NCBI RefSeq assembly: GCF_042684585.1
Contig: NZ_JBHULS010000002.1
Span: forward strand, 62,001 to 126,000
Length of the DNA stretch: 64,000 bases
Reading direction: 5' to 3'
From: Algorimicrobium sediminis
GTDB lineage: Bacteria; Bacteroidota; Bacteroidia; Flavobacteriales; Flavobacteriaceae
The position numbers and the translations under genes are program-made. The notes beneath the pieces were generated by a model, which was not told the origin of the DNA, made no database searches, and saw nothing but the letters and a program-made list of their open reading frames with translations. This document shows positions 1-8,430 of this stretch, piece by piece. Position 1 is the stretch's first letter, and each line of letters begins with the position of its first letter.

Positions 1-666
1 ATTGGCTGCCACATCTTTCTGTACCACCTTCCCATTTTGAAGGATTAAAATTTCGTCGGCTACAGATAGGGCATCCTGTGTATCGTGGGTTACAAACAAA
101 ACCGTCACCTCTGTTTTTTTTATAATTGCAAATACTTCGTTTCGTAATTGTGCGCGCAGCATGGCATCTAAATTGCTAAACGGCTCGTCCAGTATTAACA
201 GTGCCGGTTTTGGCGCTAAAGCTCTGGCAAGGGCAACACGCTGTTGCTGACCGCCCGAAAGTTGATGCGGGTAGCGGTTTTCTAAATTTTGCAACCCAAC
301 TAAATCTAACATTTCCAAGGCACGTTGCTTTTTATTTTTAACTTTGGAAATACCATATAACACGTTATCCAGTATGGTTAAATGCGGAAACAGGGCGTAT
401 TCTTGAAAAACCAAACCAATTTTTCGTTTTTCAGGCTGAACAAAGGTATCTAATGAGGCAACCACCGTGTCGTTAATTTCAATACAACCGTCGTCCGGTC
501 TTTCTAGTCCAGCAATAAGCCTAACCAAGGTTGTTTTTCCACTACCGCTTTCGCCCACAATGGCACACACATTGCCCGTTTTTAGGGTAAATGTAACGTC
601 CTCCAAGGCAAAGCTTTTACCTTTGTCGAAACTTTTAGAAAGGGAGGTTATGGTTAGTGTGCTCAT
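1..666 (-). CDS. fbpC: Ferric-iron ABC transporter ATPase, partial
   Basis: ATP-hydrolysing subunit that would drive uptake through the neighbouring permease. The 222 visible codons show Walker A GESGSGKTT, the Q-loop, signature LSGGQQQR, Walker B LLILDEPFSNLD and the switch VTHD, all intact, so this is a typical ABC importer ATPase. The C-terminus lies outside the window; other FbpC proteins are about 350 residues, so roughly a third is missing. Its ATG overlaps the permease stop as ATGA, which implies translational coupling. The iron assignment comes from the binding protein two genes upstream, not from this subunit, and related ATPases also serve sulfate, spermidine or thiamine. Confidence 0.9.
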   Translation of the reverse strand, partial: MSTLTITSLSKSFDKGKSFALEDVTFTLKTGNVCAIVGESGSGKTTLVRLIAGLERPDDGCIEINDTVVASLDTFVQPEKRKIGLVFQEYALFPHLTILDNVLYGISKVKNKKQRALEMLDLVGLQNLENRYPHQLSGGQQQRVALARALAPKPALLILDEPFSNLDAMLRAQLRNEVFAIIKKTEVTVLFVTHDTQDALSVADEILILQNGKVVQKDVAAN

Positions 667-2330
667 TTTTTAATGAGTAATTTGTTTAAAAATATTACCG
701 GAATCATGGCTGTAAAGATAATGAAAAGTGAAGGAATAGCAGCCTCCATTACCATTTCATCGCTAGCGTATTCATAGGCTTTTACGGCCAAGGTGTTTAT
801 ATGATACGGTTTTAATATTAGTGTTAACGGTAATTCCTTCATAACATCTATAAAAACAAGAATAACCGCACTAAAAACACCGGTTTTAATAAGTGGAAAT
901 TCAATTTTAAAAAACGTTTTTAAATTTCCCACGCCTAACACTTTTGACGAATCTGGTATGCTACTATCTATTTTTAAGGCAGTACTTTCAATAGGGTTAT
1001 AAGCAACTGCTAAAAAACGTACGGCATAAGCGTAAAACAAAGCTAAAAGTGTACCGTTAATAATAAACCCCGATTGGACACCAAAATTACCTAACATAGC
1101 TATAAGCCATTTATCTAGAGCCAATGTAGGAATCATAATTCCTATAGCTATGACAGCACCCGGAATAGCATAGCCTAAAACACCTATACGCGCCATATTT
1201 TTAACAACAGAAAGAACACTCCATTTTGAAAAATAAATTAGCAGCAGCGCAAAAAACACGGTAATTACGGCCGATACGATAGCGATTCCGAAACTTTGTA
1301 AAGAGAGCAGAAGAAAATCGGTATTAAACACCTTGGAAGCTGTGAGAATGGCCCAATATACCAACTGAAGCACCGGCAAAACAAAACCTAATAAAATGGG
1401 TAAAAATACAATGAAAAAGATAAGCCATTTAGTTCCACCTTTGGGCGTGTTACGTTGAATTTGAGTACTATTCGTTTTTGAAGATGTAAATTTCAGATTT
1501 CTAACTTGCCATTTTTCAATAAGTATTAACACAAAAATGATAAGTATTAACAAAGCCGATAAATACACAGCCGTTTGTGGCTCCTCTAAAGAAAACCAAG
1601 ATCTAAAAATACCGGTAGTAAATGTATTAACACCATAATATTTGGCCGCTCCATAATCATTTAAAACCTCCATTAACACCAAAACCAATCCAGCAACAAT
1701 AGCCGGTCTAGCAAGTGGTAGCATCAGTTTAAAAAACGTTTTGCGCTCGCCCACACCCAACATTTTAGATGCTTCCAACAAATTATTAGCCTGATTTAAA
1801 AAAAAGGCCCTAGCACTCACATAAACATATGGAAACAATGAAACACTTAAAACAAAGGCTAGGCCTGCCCTATTCATAATATCAATTCGCACAAAAGGTA
1901 ATCCCAATTGTCTTAAAAGTAAATCCAGGCTACCACCATAGTCAAATATACCAGCATACGCATAGCCCACAATGTAAGACGGAATGGCCAAAGGTAAAAT
2001 TAACAACCACTCCATTTGTTTTCGGAAAAGGAAATTAAAGCGCGATACCAGCCAAGCTGCAGATACGCCTAGCAACAACACCAACAAACTACATAAAACC
2101 ACTAAAAACAGTGAGTTTCCTATGTAGTCTGGCAATAAAAAAGTAACTATATGCCCCCAGGTTTCGCCTGGCCCAGAAAACAATTCTAGTCCAATAAAAA
2201 TAATAGGTAAAGCCAGAAAAAGAACAATGGCCAGCGTAAAGACTGACCATCTGTTCGTATCTCTTTTAAATCTTTTAAACCGCGTTTTTAGGGAAAACAA
2301 CGCTTGTTTATTTCCAACCTGATTCATCAA
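663..2330 (-). CDS. fbpB: Ferric-iron ABC transporter permease, two fused permease halves
   Basis: Inner-membrane channel of the iron importer. The 555 residues contain two binding-protein-dependent permease domains in tandem, each with about six hydrophobic segments and an EAA-type cytoplasmic loop (around 'LLEASKMLGVGERKTFFKLMLP' in the first half and 'DSSKVLGVGNLKTFFKIEFP' in the second), which is the arrangement of FbpB/FutB/SfuB proteins. The start overlaps the end of the binding-protein gene by 23 bp and the stop overlaps the ATPase start, so the three genes form one coupled operon. Family assignment is strong; the substrate is inferred from the binding protein. Confidence 0.9.
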   Translation of the reverse strand: MMNQVGNKQALFSLKTRFKRFKRDTNRWSVFTLAIVLFLALPIIFIGLELFSGPGETWGHIVTFLLPDYIGNSLFLVVLCSLLVLLLGVSAAWLVSRFNFLFRKQMEWLLILPLAIPSYIVGYAYAGIFDYGGSLDLLLRQLGLPFVRIDIMNRAGLAFVLSVSLFPYVYVSARAFFLNQANNLLEASKMLGVGERKTFFKLMLPLARPAIVAGLVLVLMEVLNDYGAAKYYGVNTFTTGIFRSWFSLEEPQTAVYLSALLILIIFVLILIEKWQVRNLKFTSSKTNSTQIQRNTPKGGTKWLIFFIVFLPILLGFVLPVLQLVYWAILTASKVFNTDFLLLSLQSFGIAIVSAVITVFFALLLIYFSKWSVLSVVKNMARIGVLGYAIPGAVIAIGIMIPTLALDKWLIAMLGNFGVQSGFIINGTLLALFYAYAVRFLAVAYNPIESTALKIDSSIPDSSKVLGVGNLKTFFKIEFPLIKTGVFSAVILVFIDVMKELPLTLILKPYHINTLAVKAYEYASDEMVMEAAIPSLFIIFTAMIPVIFLNKLLIKK

Positions 2331-3363
2331 AAATTAAAACCGCTTTTTTATTGTTGGCGCCTAGTACATTTAGGCCAAGTGTATCTTCTTTAAAATCGCC
2401 CCAATTTTTAATATCTGGGGTCGGGTTTACCGTACTTAATACCGGATATTCGTAATTAGCATCTGTAAAAATTTGCTGGGCATCTTGCTGTACTAAAAAT
2501 TCAATAAAAGCTATGGCATTAGCTTTATTAGGCGCGTATTTTGCAACGCCGGCACCACTTACGTTAATATGGGTTCCGCGATTTTCTTGGTTAGGAAAAA
2601 ACAAGCCAATTTGTTGGGCTACTTTTACCTCTTCGGCATCTGGTGAATTTAGCATTTTACCAATATAGTAGGAATTAACAATGGCCAAATCGCCTTCGCC
2701 TGCAACGACAGCTTTTACCTGATCTCTGTCCGATCCTTTCGGCGCTCGCGCCATATTTTTAACCATCCCTTCGGCCCAAGCTTTGGCGGCCTCTTCGCCA
2801 TCGTTAGCTATAATGGAAGCCATTAAAGACTGGTTGTATATATTGGAAGAGGATCTGACTAAAATTTTGCCACGCCATTTTTCAGCCACCAAATCTTCGT
2901 AAGTCGATAGGTCCTCTGGGTTTACACGATCCTTGGCATAAGCTATAATTCGAGCGCGTTTGGTTAGGCCAAACCATTGGTTGTCCACATCGCGTAAATG
3001 TGCTGGCACCGTGTTTTCAAGCACGGTAGAGTTTATAGTTTGCAGTAATCCTTGCTCTTTTGCACGCCCCAATCTGCCCGCGTCCACGGTAATTAATACA
3101 TCGGCAGGCGATTGTTCGCCCTCCATTTGCATTTTCTGAATTAGCTCGTCTGCACTGGCATTAACTACTTTTACTTCAATACCGGTTTTATCTTCAAACA
3201 TCTTAAATATTTTCTGATCCGGCTCGTAATGGCGGTGGGTATAAACCGTTACAACTTCCTGTTCTGCTTTTGTTTGTGCGTTCTGGTTTTCTTCTTTACT
3301 GTTTTTGTTACCACAAGCTACAACTAGGGCTGCAGCCAATATTCCAAACATTACTTTTTTCAT
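2308..3363 (-). CDS. fbpA: Fe(III) periplasmic-binding lipoprotein
   Basis: Captures ferric iron and delivers it to the permease. The 351 residues begin with a lipoprotein signal (MKKVMFGILAAALVVAC, lipobox ending at Cys17) followed by a Lys/Glu/Gln-rich linker. The mature part opens with VYTHRHYEPDQ, very close to the 'YSxRHY' start of FbpA/IdiA/FutA proteins, and near residue 230 has the double tyrosine NSYYIGKM typical of Fe(III) ligands. First gene of the three-gene operon. A TAnnTTTG box lies about 20 bp upstream. No clear Fur palindrome was seen. The lipid anchor instead of a free periplasmic form is usual in Bacteroidota. Confidence 0.9.
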   Translation of the reverse strand: MKKVMFGILAAALVVACGNKNSKEENQNAQTKAEQEVVTVYTHRHYEPDQKIFKMFEDKTGIEVKVVNASADELIQKMQMEGEQSPADVLITVDAGRLGRAKEQGLLQTINSTVLENTVPAHLRDVDNQWFGLTKRARIIAYAKDRVNPEDLSTYEDLVAEKWRGKILVRSSSNIYNQSLMASIIANDGEEAAKAWAEGMVKNMARAPKGSDRDQVKAVVAGEGDLAIVNSYYIGKMLNSPDAEEVKVAQQIGLFFPNQENRGTHINVSGAGVAKYAPNKANAIAFIEFLVQQDAQQIFTDANYEYPVLSTVNPTPDIKNWGDFKEDTLGLNVLGANNKKAVLIFDESGWK

Positions 3364-3383
3364 TACGTATTTTTTTGTGGCTG

Positions 3384-3391
3384 CAAAGATA
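3384..3391 (-). promoter_or_regulatory. Promoter -7 box for iron-transport operon
   Basis: On the minus strand this reads TATCTTTG, an exact TAnnTTTG Bacteroidota -7 element. It sits 20 bp before the fbpA start codon, giving a very short 5' leader. No good -33 TTG was found. Confidence 0.5.
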
Positions 3392-3698
3392 ATAATTTAG
3401 AAAGAATATAAATAAAGTAAGCGCTAGAAATTCAAAAATATGCCCACTGTTACACAATCGTTGGTATTTATAGGTTTTACATGTTTAAACAACACATTGT
3501 TGAGTCTCTTAATTAGGCTAAAAAGTATTTTATTTTTTTAGGCAACTTACTCGCTTAACAAAATTTCGTTTTTACAAAAAAATGTATTTAACTAGTTTTC
3601 AATACTATAAGTCTGTAAATTAAGTTTACTCCAAAACAAAAGGACGCTTGTACCTCATGTTTTTTTCTTTTTAAATGTTTTAATCTAATTTATTTATT
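3392..3698. other. Intergenic region between divergent iron and ilv operons
   Basis: A+T-rich spacer between two divergent promoters. No open reading frame, RNA gene or convincing palindrome was recognised. It would hold the upstream promoter parts of both operons. Confidence 0.4.
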
Positions 3699-3706
3699 TA
3701 GATTTG
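3699..3706 (+). promoter_or_regulatory. Promoter -7 box for ilv operon
   Basis: TAGATTTG is an exact TAnnTTTG match, 18 bp before the first leader peptide's ATG. It would start transcription upstream of all three attenuators. The -33 region is only T-rich. Confidence 0.55.
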
Positions 3707-3723
3707 CGCAGTATTACAACAAC

Positions 3724-3786
3724 ATGAAACAGACAAGAATCATTCCTTCAATTTATATTGCAATCGCGATTATCGCTTCTGCATAG
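3724..3786 (+). CDS. ilv leader peptide 1 (Ile-rich)
   Basis: Twenty-codon reading frame MKQTRIIPSIYIAIAIIASA ending in TAG. Seven of the 20 residues are isoleucine (ATC and ATT codons), with no leucine or valine. It lies directly before an intrinsic terminator and upstream of the ilv genes, the classic layout of a transcription-attenuation leader: ribosome stalling at Ile codons when charged tRNA-Ile is scarce would disfavour the terminator. A GCAT/ATGC mini-hairpin overlaps the stop codon. It differs in sequence from leaders 2 and 3. Regulation is inferred from layout. Confidence 0.75.
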   Translation: MKQTRIIPSIYIAIAIIASA

Positions 3787-3816
3787 GGAATGCTATAGAA
3801 AATATTTACGATTTTT

Positions 3817-3850
3817 AAAAAGCCTCCCGAATTATCAGGAGGCTTTTTTT
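3817..3850 (+). terminator. ilv attenuator terminator 1
   Basis: A perfect G+C-rich stem (AAAAAGCCTCC / GGAGGCTTTTT, 10-nt loop) runs into seven T residues. It stands 30 bp after leader peptide 1 and before leader 2, so read-through is needed for ilv expression. Confidence 0.85.
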
Positions 3851-3866
3851 ATACAACAAAACCAAC

Positions 3867-3920
3867 ATGACAAGGTACACCATTATTATTATCAGTATTA
3901 TTATTCACCATATTAAGTGA
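3867..3920 (+). CDS. ilv leader peptide 2 (Ile-rich)
   Basis: Seventeen-codon frame MTRYTIIIISIIIHHIK ending in TGA; eight residues are isoleucine in two runs. Immediately after the stop comes a block (GAGTCAGGCTGGTAGT) shared with leader 3. Within it AGGCT is complementary to AGCCT in the 5' arm of the next terminator, so the block is a candidate antiterminator arm. Leader 2, its terminator and the shared block are clearly paralogous to leader 3. The Ile codon content again contains no Leu or Val codons. Confidence 0.8.
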   Translation: MTRYTIIIISIIIHHIK

Positions 3921-3944
3921 GTCAGGCTGGTAGTATCCCATTTT

Positions 3945-3980
3945 AAGCCTTTCTCATTTGTTTGAGAAAGGCTTTTTTTT
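3945..3980 (+). terminator. ilv attenuator terminator 2
   Basis: A perfect 12-bp stem (AAGCCTTTCTCA with TGAGAAAGGCTT) with a six-base loop is followed by eight T residues. Its 5' arm AGCCT can pair instead with AGGCT at 3924-3928, the expected antiterminator switch. Confidence 0.9.
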
Positions 3981-3996
3981 GCACAAAATCAACTTT

Positions 3997-4053
3997 ATGA
4001 TATCCTATAACAACAACATCATTATCAGCATTATTATTCGCCCACCCGGGTGA
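3997..4053 (+). CDS. ilv leader peptide 3 (Ile-rich)
   Basis: Eighteen-codon frame MISYNNNIIISIIIRPPG ending in TGA; seven residues are isoleucine in two triplets separated by Ser. The last codons and stop form the palindrome CACCCGGGTG (4043-4052), which could act as a pause hairpin. The block after the stop, GAGTCAGGCTGGTAGTGTCC, matches the one after leader 2. Leaders 2 and 3 probably arose by tandem duplication followed by divergence of the peptide but not of the Ile runs. Confidence 0.8.
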   Translation: MISYNNNIIISIIIRPPG

Positions 4054-4078
4054 GTCAGGCTGGTAGTGTCCAATTTTT

Positions 4079-4116
4079 AAGCCTTTCTCATCTATTTTGA
4101 GGAAGGCTTTTTTTAT
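4079..4116 (+). terminator. ilv attenuator terminator 3
   Basis: Twelve-pair stem with one G.U pair (AAGCCTTTCTCA with TGAGGAAGGCTT, eight-base loop) followed by seven T residues, 30 bp before the ilvE start. AGGCT at 4057-4061 can compete for its 5' arm. Confidence 0.9.
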
Positions 4117-4145
4117 GACAATAAATCTCTTTAAATCTTATTAAA

Positions 4146-5039
4146 ATGTATTACAACAACGACACACTTATTTATTTAGATGGCAAATTTGTAAAAGCCC
4201 ATACCGCTTCTACAGATTTATACAGTCAGACGTTACATTACGGCTACGGCGTTTTTGAAGGTATTAGAGCCTATGCTACCAACAACGGCACCCATGTTTT
4301 TAAATCTAAAACACATTATGAGCGTTTAAAAAAATCGGCTGAACTTATTAACATCCCCTTCCCATTTCAAGTTGAAGAGCTCATGCAAGCCACAGAAACG
4401 CTGTTAGAAAAAAACAATTTATCTGACGCCTACATACGCCCATTAGTTTTCTGCGACCCAAATATGTCGCTTGCCAAACCAAACAAGGTTTCTATTATGA
4501 TTTGCGCCTGGGAATGGGCTGCTTATTTGGGCAATAAACAGTTGCGCGTTATGATTTCCTCTATCTGCCGGCCACATCCGCGCTCCGTTAAAATTGAAGC
4601 AAAAGCATGTGGGCATTATATCAATTCTATTCTTGCTACAAACGAAGCAAAGGATCAAGGTTATGATGAAGCTTTGCTGTTAGATAGCGATGGTTTTGTA
4701 GCAGAAGGACCTGGTGCTAATCTGTTTTTTGAAAAAGACGGCATGTTATTTACGCCGCAATTAGGAAATATTCTACCGGGTATTACACGCGCTACAATTT
4801 TTGAATTAGCAAGAAAACTGGGTATTCAAGTAAAAGAAGGTCTTTTTACACCAAACGATTTACTGGCAGCAGACAGTGCTTTTTATTGTGGCACAGCAGC
4901 AGAAGTCATAGGAATAAAAGCTATTAACCAAGACACATTTCCTTTAGCTTGGCCTAATTCACTCGGAAAAAAACTACAAGACGCCTATGCGCAAGTGGTT
5001 AGAAAAACAAAACAAACAGCAAGCACAGTAAGTTTATGA
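4146..5039 (+). CDS. ilvE: Branched-chain amino acid aminotransferase
   Basis: Last step of isoleucine, valine and leucine synthesis: PLP-dependent transamination of the 2-oxo acids with glutamate in the cytosol. The 297 residues match fold-type IV aminotransferases: 'HYGYGVFEGIRAY' near residue 31, the PLP lysine probably K153 in EAKACGHYINS (the family more often has GNY), and the cofactor-binding stretch DGFVAEGPGANLFF near residue 182. First structural gene after the triple attenuator; its stop overlaps the ilvD start (ATGA). Confidence 0.93.
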   Translation: MYYNNDTLIYLDGKFVKAHTASTDLYSQTLHYGYGVFEGIRAYATNNGTHVFKSKTHYERLKKSAELINIPFPFQVEELMQATETLLEKNNLSDAYIRPLVFCDPNMSLAKPNKVSIMICAWEWAAYLGNKQLRVMISSICRPHPRSVKIEAKACGHYINSILATNEAKDQGYDEALLLDSDGFVAEGPGANLFFEKDGMLFTPQLGNILPGITRATIFELARKLGIQVKEGLFTPNDLLAADSAFYCGTAAEVIGIKAINQDTFPLAWPNSLGKKLQDAYAQVVRKTKQTASTVSL

Positions 5040-6712
5040 GCACATTAAATAAATTTAGTAAAACACTCACTCAAAACCAATTGCAACCCGCTGCACAAGC
5101 CATGCTTTATGGAATAGGACTAACGGAAGCCGATATGCAAAAAGCGCAGGTTGGCATTGTAAGCACGGGTTATGAAGGCAATACTTGCAATATGCATTTA
5201 AATGCTTTGGCAAAAAATGTAAAAACTGGTGTTCAAAACAAGGACCTTGTAGGATTAATATTTAATACCATAGGTGTTAGTGACGGCATGGCAAATGGTA
5301 CAGACGGTATGCGTTTTTCACTGGTTTCTCGCGATGTTATTTCAGATTCTATTGAAACTGTTGTAAGTGCACAATGGTACGATGCCGTTTTGGCTGTTGT
5401 GGGTTGCGATAAAAATATGCCAGGGTCAATAATTGCTATGGGCCGATTAAACCGTCCTGCCATCATGATTTATGGTGGCAGCATTCACTCTGGAAAATGG
5501 AAAGGTGAGTCGTTAAATATTGTATCTGCTTTTGAAGCTCTAGGTAAAAAATTCAACAACACCATAACACCAGAGGATTTTAAAGGCGTTATTAAAAATG
5601 CCTGTCCAGGCGCTGGCGCTTGTGGCGGCATGTACACGGCAAATACGATGGCTTCAGCCATTGAAGCGCTTGGCATGAGCTTACCATACAGCGCTTCCAA
5701 CCCCGCTTTAAGTGCCGCTAAAACAAAGGAATGTTTAGATGCTGGAAAGTTTATAAAAATATTGCTTGAAAAAGATATCAAACCAAAAGATATCATGACT
5801 TTAAAGGCTTTTGAAAATGCCATGACCCTGGTAACGGTTCTTGGCGGGTCCACTAACGCCGTGCTACACTTAATAGCCATGGCACACGCGGTAGATTTAG
5901 AACTTACGCTAAACGATTTTCAAAGAATAAGTGATACTGTGCCCGTGTTAGCCGACTTAAAACCAAGTGGTAAATATCTTATGGAGAATTTGCATGCTGT
6001 TGGCGGTATTCCTGCCGTTATGAAATACCTATTACAACATAAGCTACTCCATGGCGATTGCTTAACTGTGACTGGAAAAACGGTAGCTGAAAATCTGGAA
6101 AACCTCCCTGGTTTAACACCAAAACAAGACGTAGTGCTTCCGCTAAAATCGCCTTTAAAAGCAACGGGGCATTTACAAATTCTTTACGGCAATTTAGCAC
6201 CTGGCGGAAGTGTCGCCAAAATAAGTGGTAACGAAGGCGAATACTTTGAAGGGTTAGCAAAAGTGTACGATAATGAATATACCGCTATTAAAGGCATAAA
6301 AAGTGGCGAGGTAAAACCAGGACATGTAGTAGTTATTCGCTATTGCGGACCTAAAGGAGGCCCTGGCATGCCAGAAATGTTAAAACCAACATCCGCCATA
6401 ATGGGTGCTGGATTAGGTAAACATGTCGCTTTAATTACCGATGGCAGATTTTCAGGTGGCTCGCACGGTTTTGTTGTTGGACACATTGCGCCAGAAGCAT
6501 ACAGTGGCGGCACCATTGCACTGGTAAAAAATAACGATACCATAACGATTAACACCAAGCAAAACACCTTAACCTTACAGATTAGCGATACCGAGTTAGC
6601 CTTAAGAAAAGCCCAATGGCAACCCCCTAAACTAAAAGCTACCAAAGGTGTACTATATAAGTATGCCCAATGTGTTTCCTGCGCATCCACAGGTTGCGTG
6701 ACCGATAATTAA
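5036..6712 (+). CDS. ilvD: Dihydroxy-acid dehydratase
   Basis: Dehydrates 2,3-dihydroxy-3-methyl acids to the 2-oxo acids in Ile and Val synthesis. The 558 residues are full length for IlvD/Edd. Three cysteines in the conserved cluster positions are present: C51 (GNTCNMH), C124 (VGCDKNMPGS) and C196 (GAGACGGMYTANTM), which are expected to hold the Fe-S cluster. The signature GRFSGGSHGFVVGHIAPEA is near the C-terminus. Overlaps ilvE by 4 bp and is followed 17 bp later by ilvB. Confidence 0.95.
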   Translation: MSTLNKFSKTLTQNQLQPAAQAMLYGIGLTEADMQKAQVGIVSTGYEGNTCNMHLNALAKNVKTGVQNKDLVGLIFNTIGVSDGMANGTDGMRFSLVSRDVISDSIETVVSAQWYDAVLAVVGCDKNMPGSIIAMGRLNRPAIMIYGGSIHSGKWKGESLNIVSAFEALGKKFNNTITPEDFKGVIKNACPGAGACGGMYTANTMASAIEALGMSLPYSASNPALSAAKTKECLDAGKFIKILLEKDIKPKDIMTLKAFENAMTLVTVLGGSTNAVLHLIAMAHAVDLELTLNDFQRISDTVPVLADLKPSGKYLMENLHAVGGIPAVMKYLLQHKLLHGDCLTVTGKTVAENLENLPGLTPKQDVVLPLKSPLKATGHLQILYGNLAPGGSVAKISGNEGEYFEGLAKVYDNEYTAIKGIKSGEVKPGHVVVIRYCGPKGGPGMPEMLKPTSAIMGAGLGKHVALITDGRFSGGSHGFVVGHIAPEAYSGGTIALVKNNDTITINTKQNTLTLQISDTELALRKAQWQPPKLKATKGVLYKYAQCVSCASTGCVTDN

Positions 6713-6729
6713 CTTTAAAAACAACCATA

Positions 6730-8424
6730 ATGAATGCCATAAAAATAACAGGCGCTAAAGCAGTAGTCGAATCTTTAGTAGCCGAACAAGCTAACACAAT
6801 ATTTGGGTATCCTGGTGGTGCCATTATGCCCATATACGACGCTTTGTATGATTATGAAGACTCCATAAATCACATTTTAGTCCGTCATGAACAAGGCGCT
6901 ATCCATGCCGCCCAAGGCTATGCACGCACGTCCGGAAAACCAGGTGTGGTATTTGCAACCTCGGGGCTAGGTGCAACCAATTTAATTACAGGCTTGGCAG
7001 ATGCTATGATTGATTCAACACCGTTAGTTTGTATAACTGGGCAAGTAAATTCCAAACTATTGGGCACCGATGCTTTTCAAGAAACGGATGTGGTAGGAAT
7101 CTCCATGCCTATAACCAAGTGGAATTGTCAAATAACCCGAGCAGAAGATATTCCAGCTGCTATAGCCAAGGCATTTTTCATCGCCAAATCAGGTAGACCA
7201 GGCCCTGTGCTAATAGACATAACCAAAGATGCGCAATTTGGCTTATTGGAATTCTATTATAAAAAATGTACCGCTATACGCAGTTATAAACCAAAGCCAA
7301 AGCTCCAAGAACCGCTTATAGAGGCTGCCATAAACCTGATTAACAACGCCAAAAAACCATATATGTTAATTGGTCAGGGTATTATGCTTTCTAATGCCGA
7401 AAAAGCTTTGCTTGAATTTGTCGAGAAATCCGGTATTCCTGTTGCATCCACGCTATTGGGGTTGGGAGCATTTCCACACAAACACCCACAATATGTGGGC
7501 TATTTAGGGATGCATGGTGATTATGCGCCAAATATTAAAACCAACGAATGCGATGTCCTTCTGGCTGTAGGTATGCGTTTTGATGATAGAGTAACAGGCG
7601 ATGTATCTAGATATGCCAAACAGGCCAAAATAATTCATATAGATATTGATGCTGCCGAATTAAATAAAATAATCAAAACCGAGATTGCCATTCATGCCGA
7701 TGCTAAAGATGCATTGCAAGTAGCAACAAAATTAGTAGCGCAAAAACAACACACTGCATGGCTACAAGAATTTAAAGACGCTAAACAGGTTGAAGTTGAA
7801 ACCTTGAAAGCAGCAGCTAAAAAAACGCCTTCTAAAGAACTAAAAATGGACGAGGTAGTTAAAATGCTTTCAAACATTACCAATGGCGAAGCCATAATGG
7901 TTACAGATGTTGGTCAGCACCAAATGATGACATCGCGATATTATGCCTACAATAAAACAAAAAGCAATATTACATCGGGCGGTTTAGGAACTATGGGCTT
8001 TGCGCTTCCTGCAGCTATAGGCGCTAAAATTGGCGCTCCAAAAAAACCGGTTATAGCCGTAATTGGAGATGGTGGTTTTCAAATGACGCTTCAAGAATTA
8101 GGCACCATTATGCAAAGCGATATAGATGTGAAAATCATCATTTTAAACAACCGTTTTTTGGGCATGGTTAGGCAATGGCAACAATTATTTTTTGAAAAGC
8201 GCTATGCCTTTACAAATATGGTAAGTCCCAATTTTGTGTCATTGGCAAATGCTTACAATATAGCCGGCAAGTCCATTGAAAACCGTCCAGACCTTAAAAA
8301 TGCCTTATTAACTATGCTTAATCATAAAGGCGCCTACTTATTAGAAATAGTTGTTGCAAAGGAGGAAAATGTATTTCCCATGATAGCCACTGGCGCATCC
8401 GTTTCAGACATACGTTTAAAATAA
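6730..8424 (+). CDS. ilvB: Acetolactate synthase large subunit
   Basis: Thiamine-diphosphate enzyme condensing pyruvate with pyruvate or 2-oxobutyrate, the committed step of the pathway. The 564 residues show the catalytic glutamate E54 (RHEQGAIHAAQGYAR), the central FAD-binding domain typical of the biosynthetic enzyme, and the Mg-TPP motif GDGGFQMTLQELGTI...LNN beginning near residue 446. Located 6 bp upstream of its regulatory subunit, which argues for the anabolic, feedback-controlled form and not catabolic AlsS. Confidence 0.95.
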   Translation: MNAIKITGAKAVVESLVAEQANTIFGYPGGAIMPIYDALYDYEDSINHILVRHEQGAIHAAQGYARTSGKPGVVFATSGLGATNLITGLADAMIDSTPLVCITGQVNSKLLGTDAFQETDVVGISMPITKWNCQITRAEDIPAAIAKAFFIAKSGRPGPVLIDITKDAQFGLLEFYYKKCTAIRSYKPKPKLQEPLIEAAINLINNAKKPYMLIGQGIMLSNAEKALLEFVEKSGIPVASTLLGLGAFPHKHPQYVGYLGMHGDYAPNIKTNECDVLLAVGMRFDDRVTGDVSRYAKQAKIIHIDIDAAELNKIIKTEIAIHADAKDALQVATKLVAQKQHTAWLQEFKDAKQVEVETLKAAAKKTPSKELKMDEVVKMLSNITNGEAIMVTDVGQHQMMTSRYYAYNKTKSNITSGGLGTMGFALPAAIGAKIGAPKKPVIAVIGDGGFQMTLQELGTIMQSDIDVKIIILNNRFLGMVRQWQQLFFEKRYAFTNMVSPNFVSLANAYNIAGKSIENRPDLKNALLTMLNHKGAYLLEIVVAKEENVFPMIATGASVSDIRLK

Positions 8425-8430
8425 ATACTA

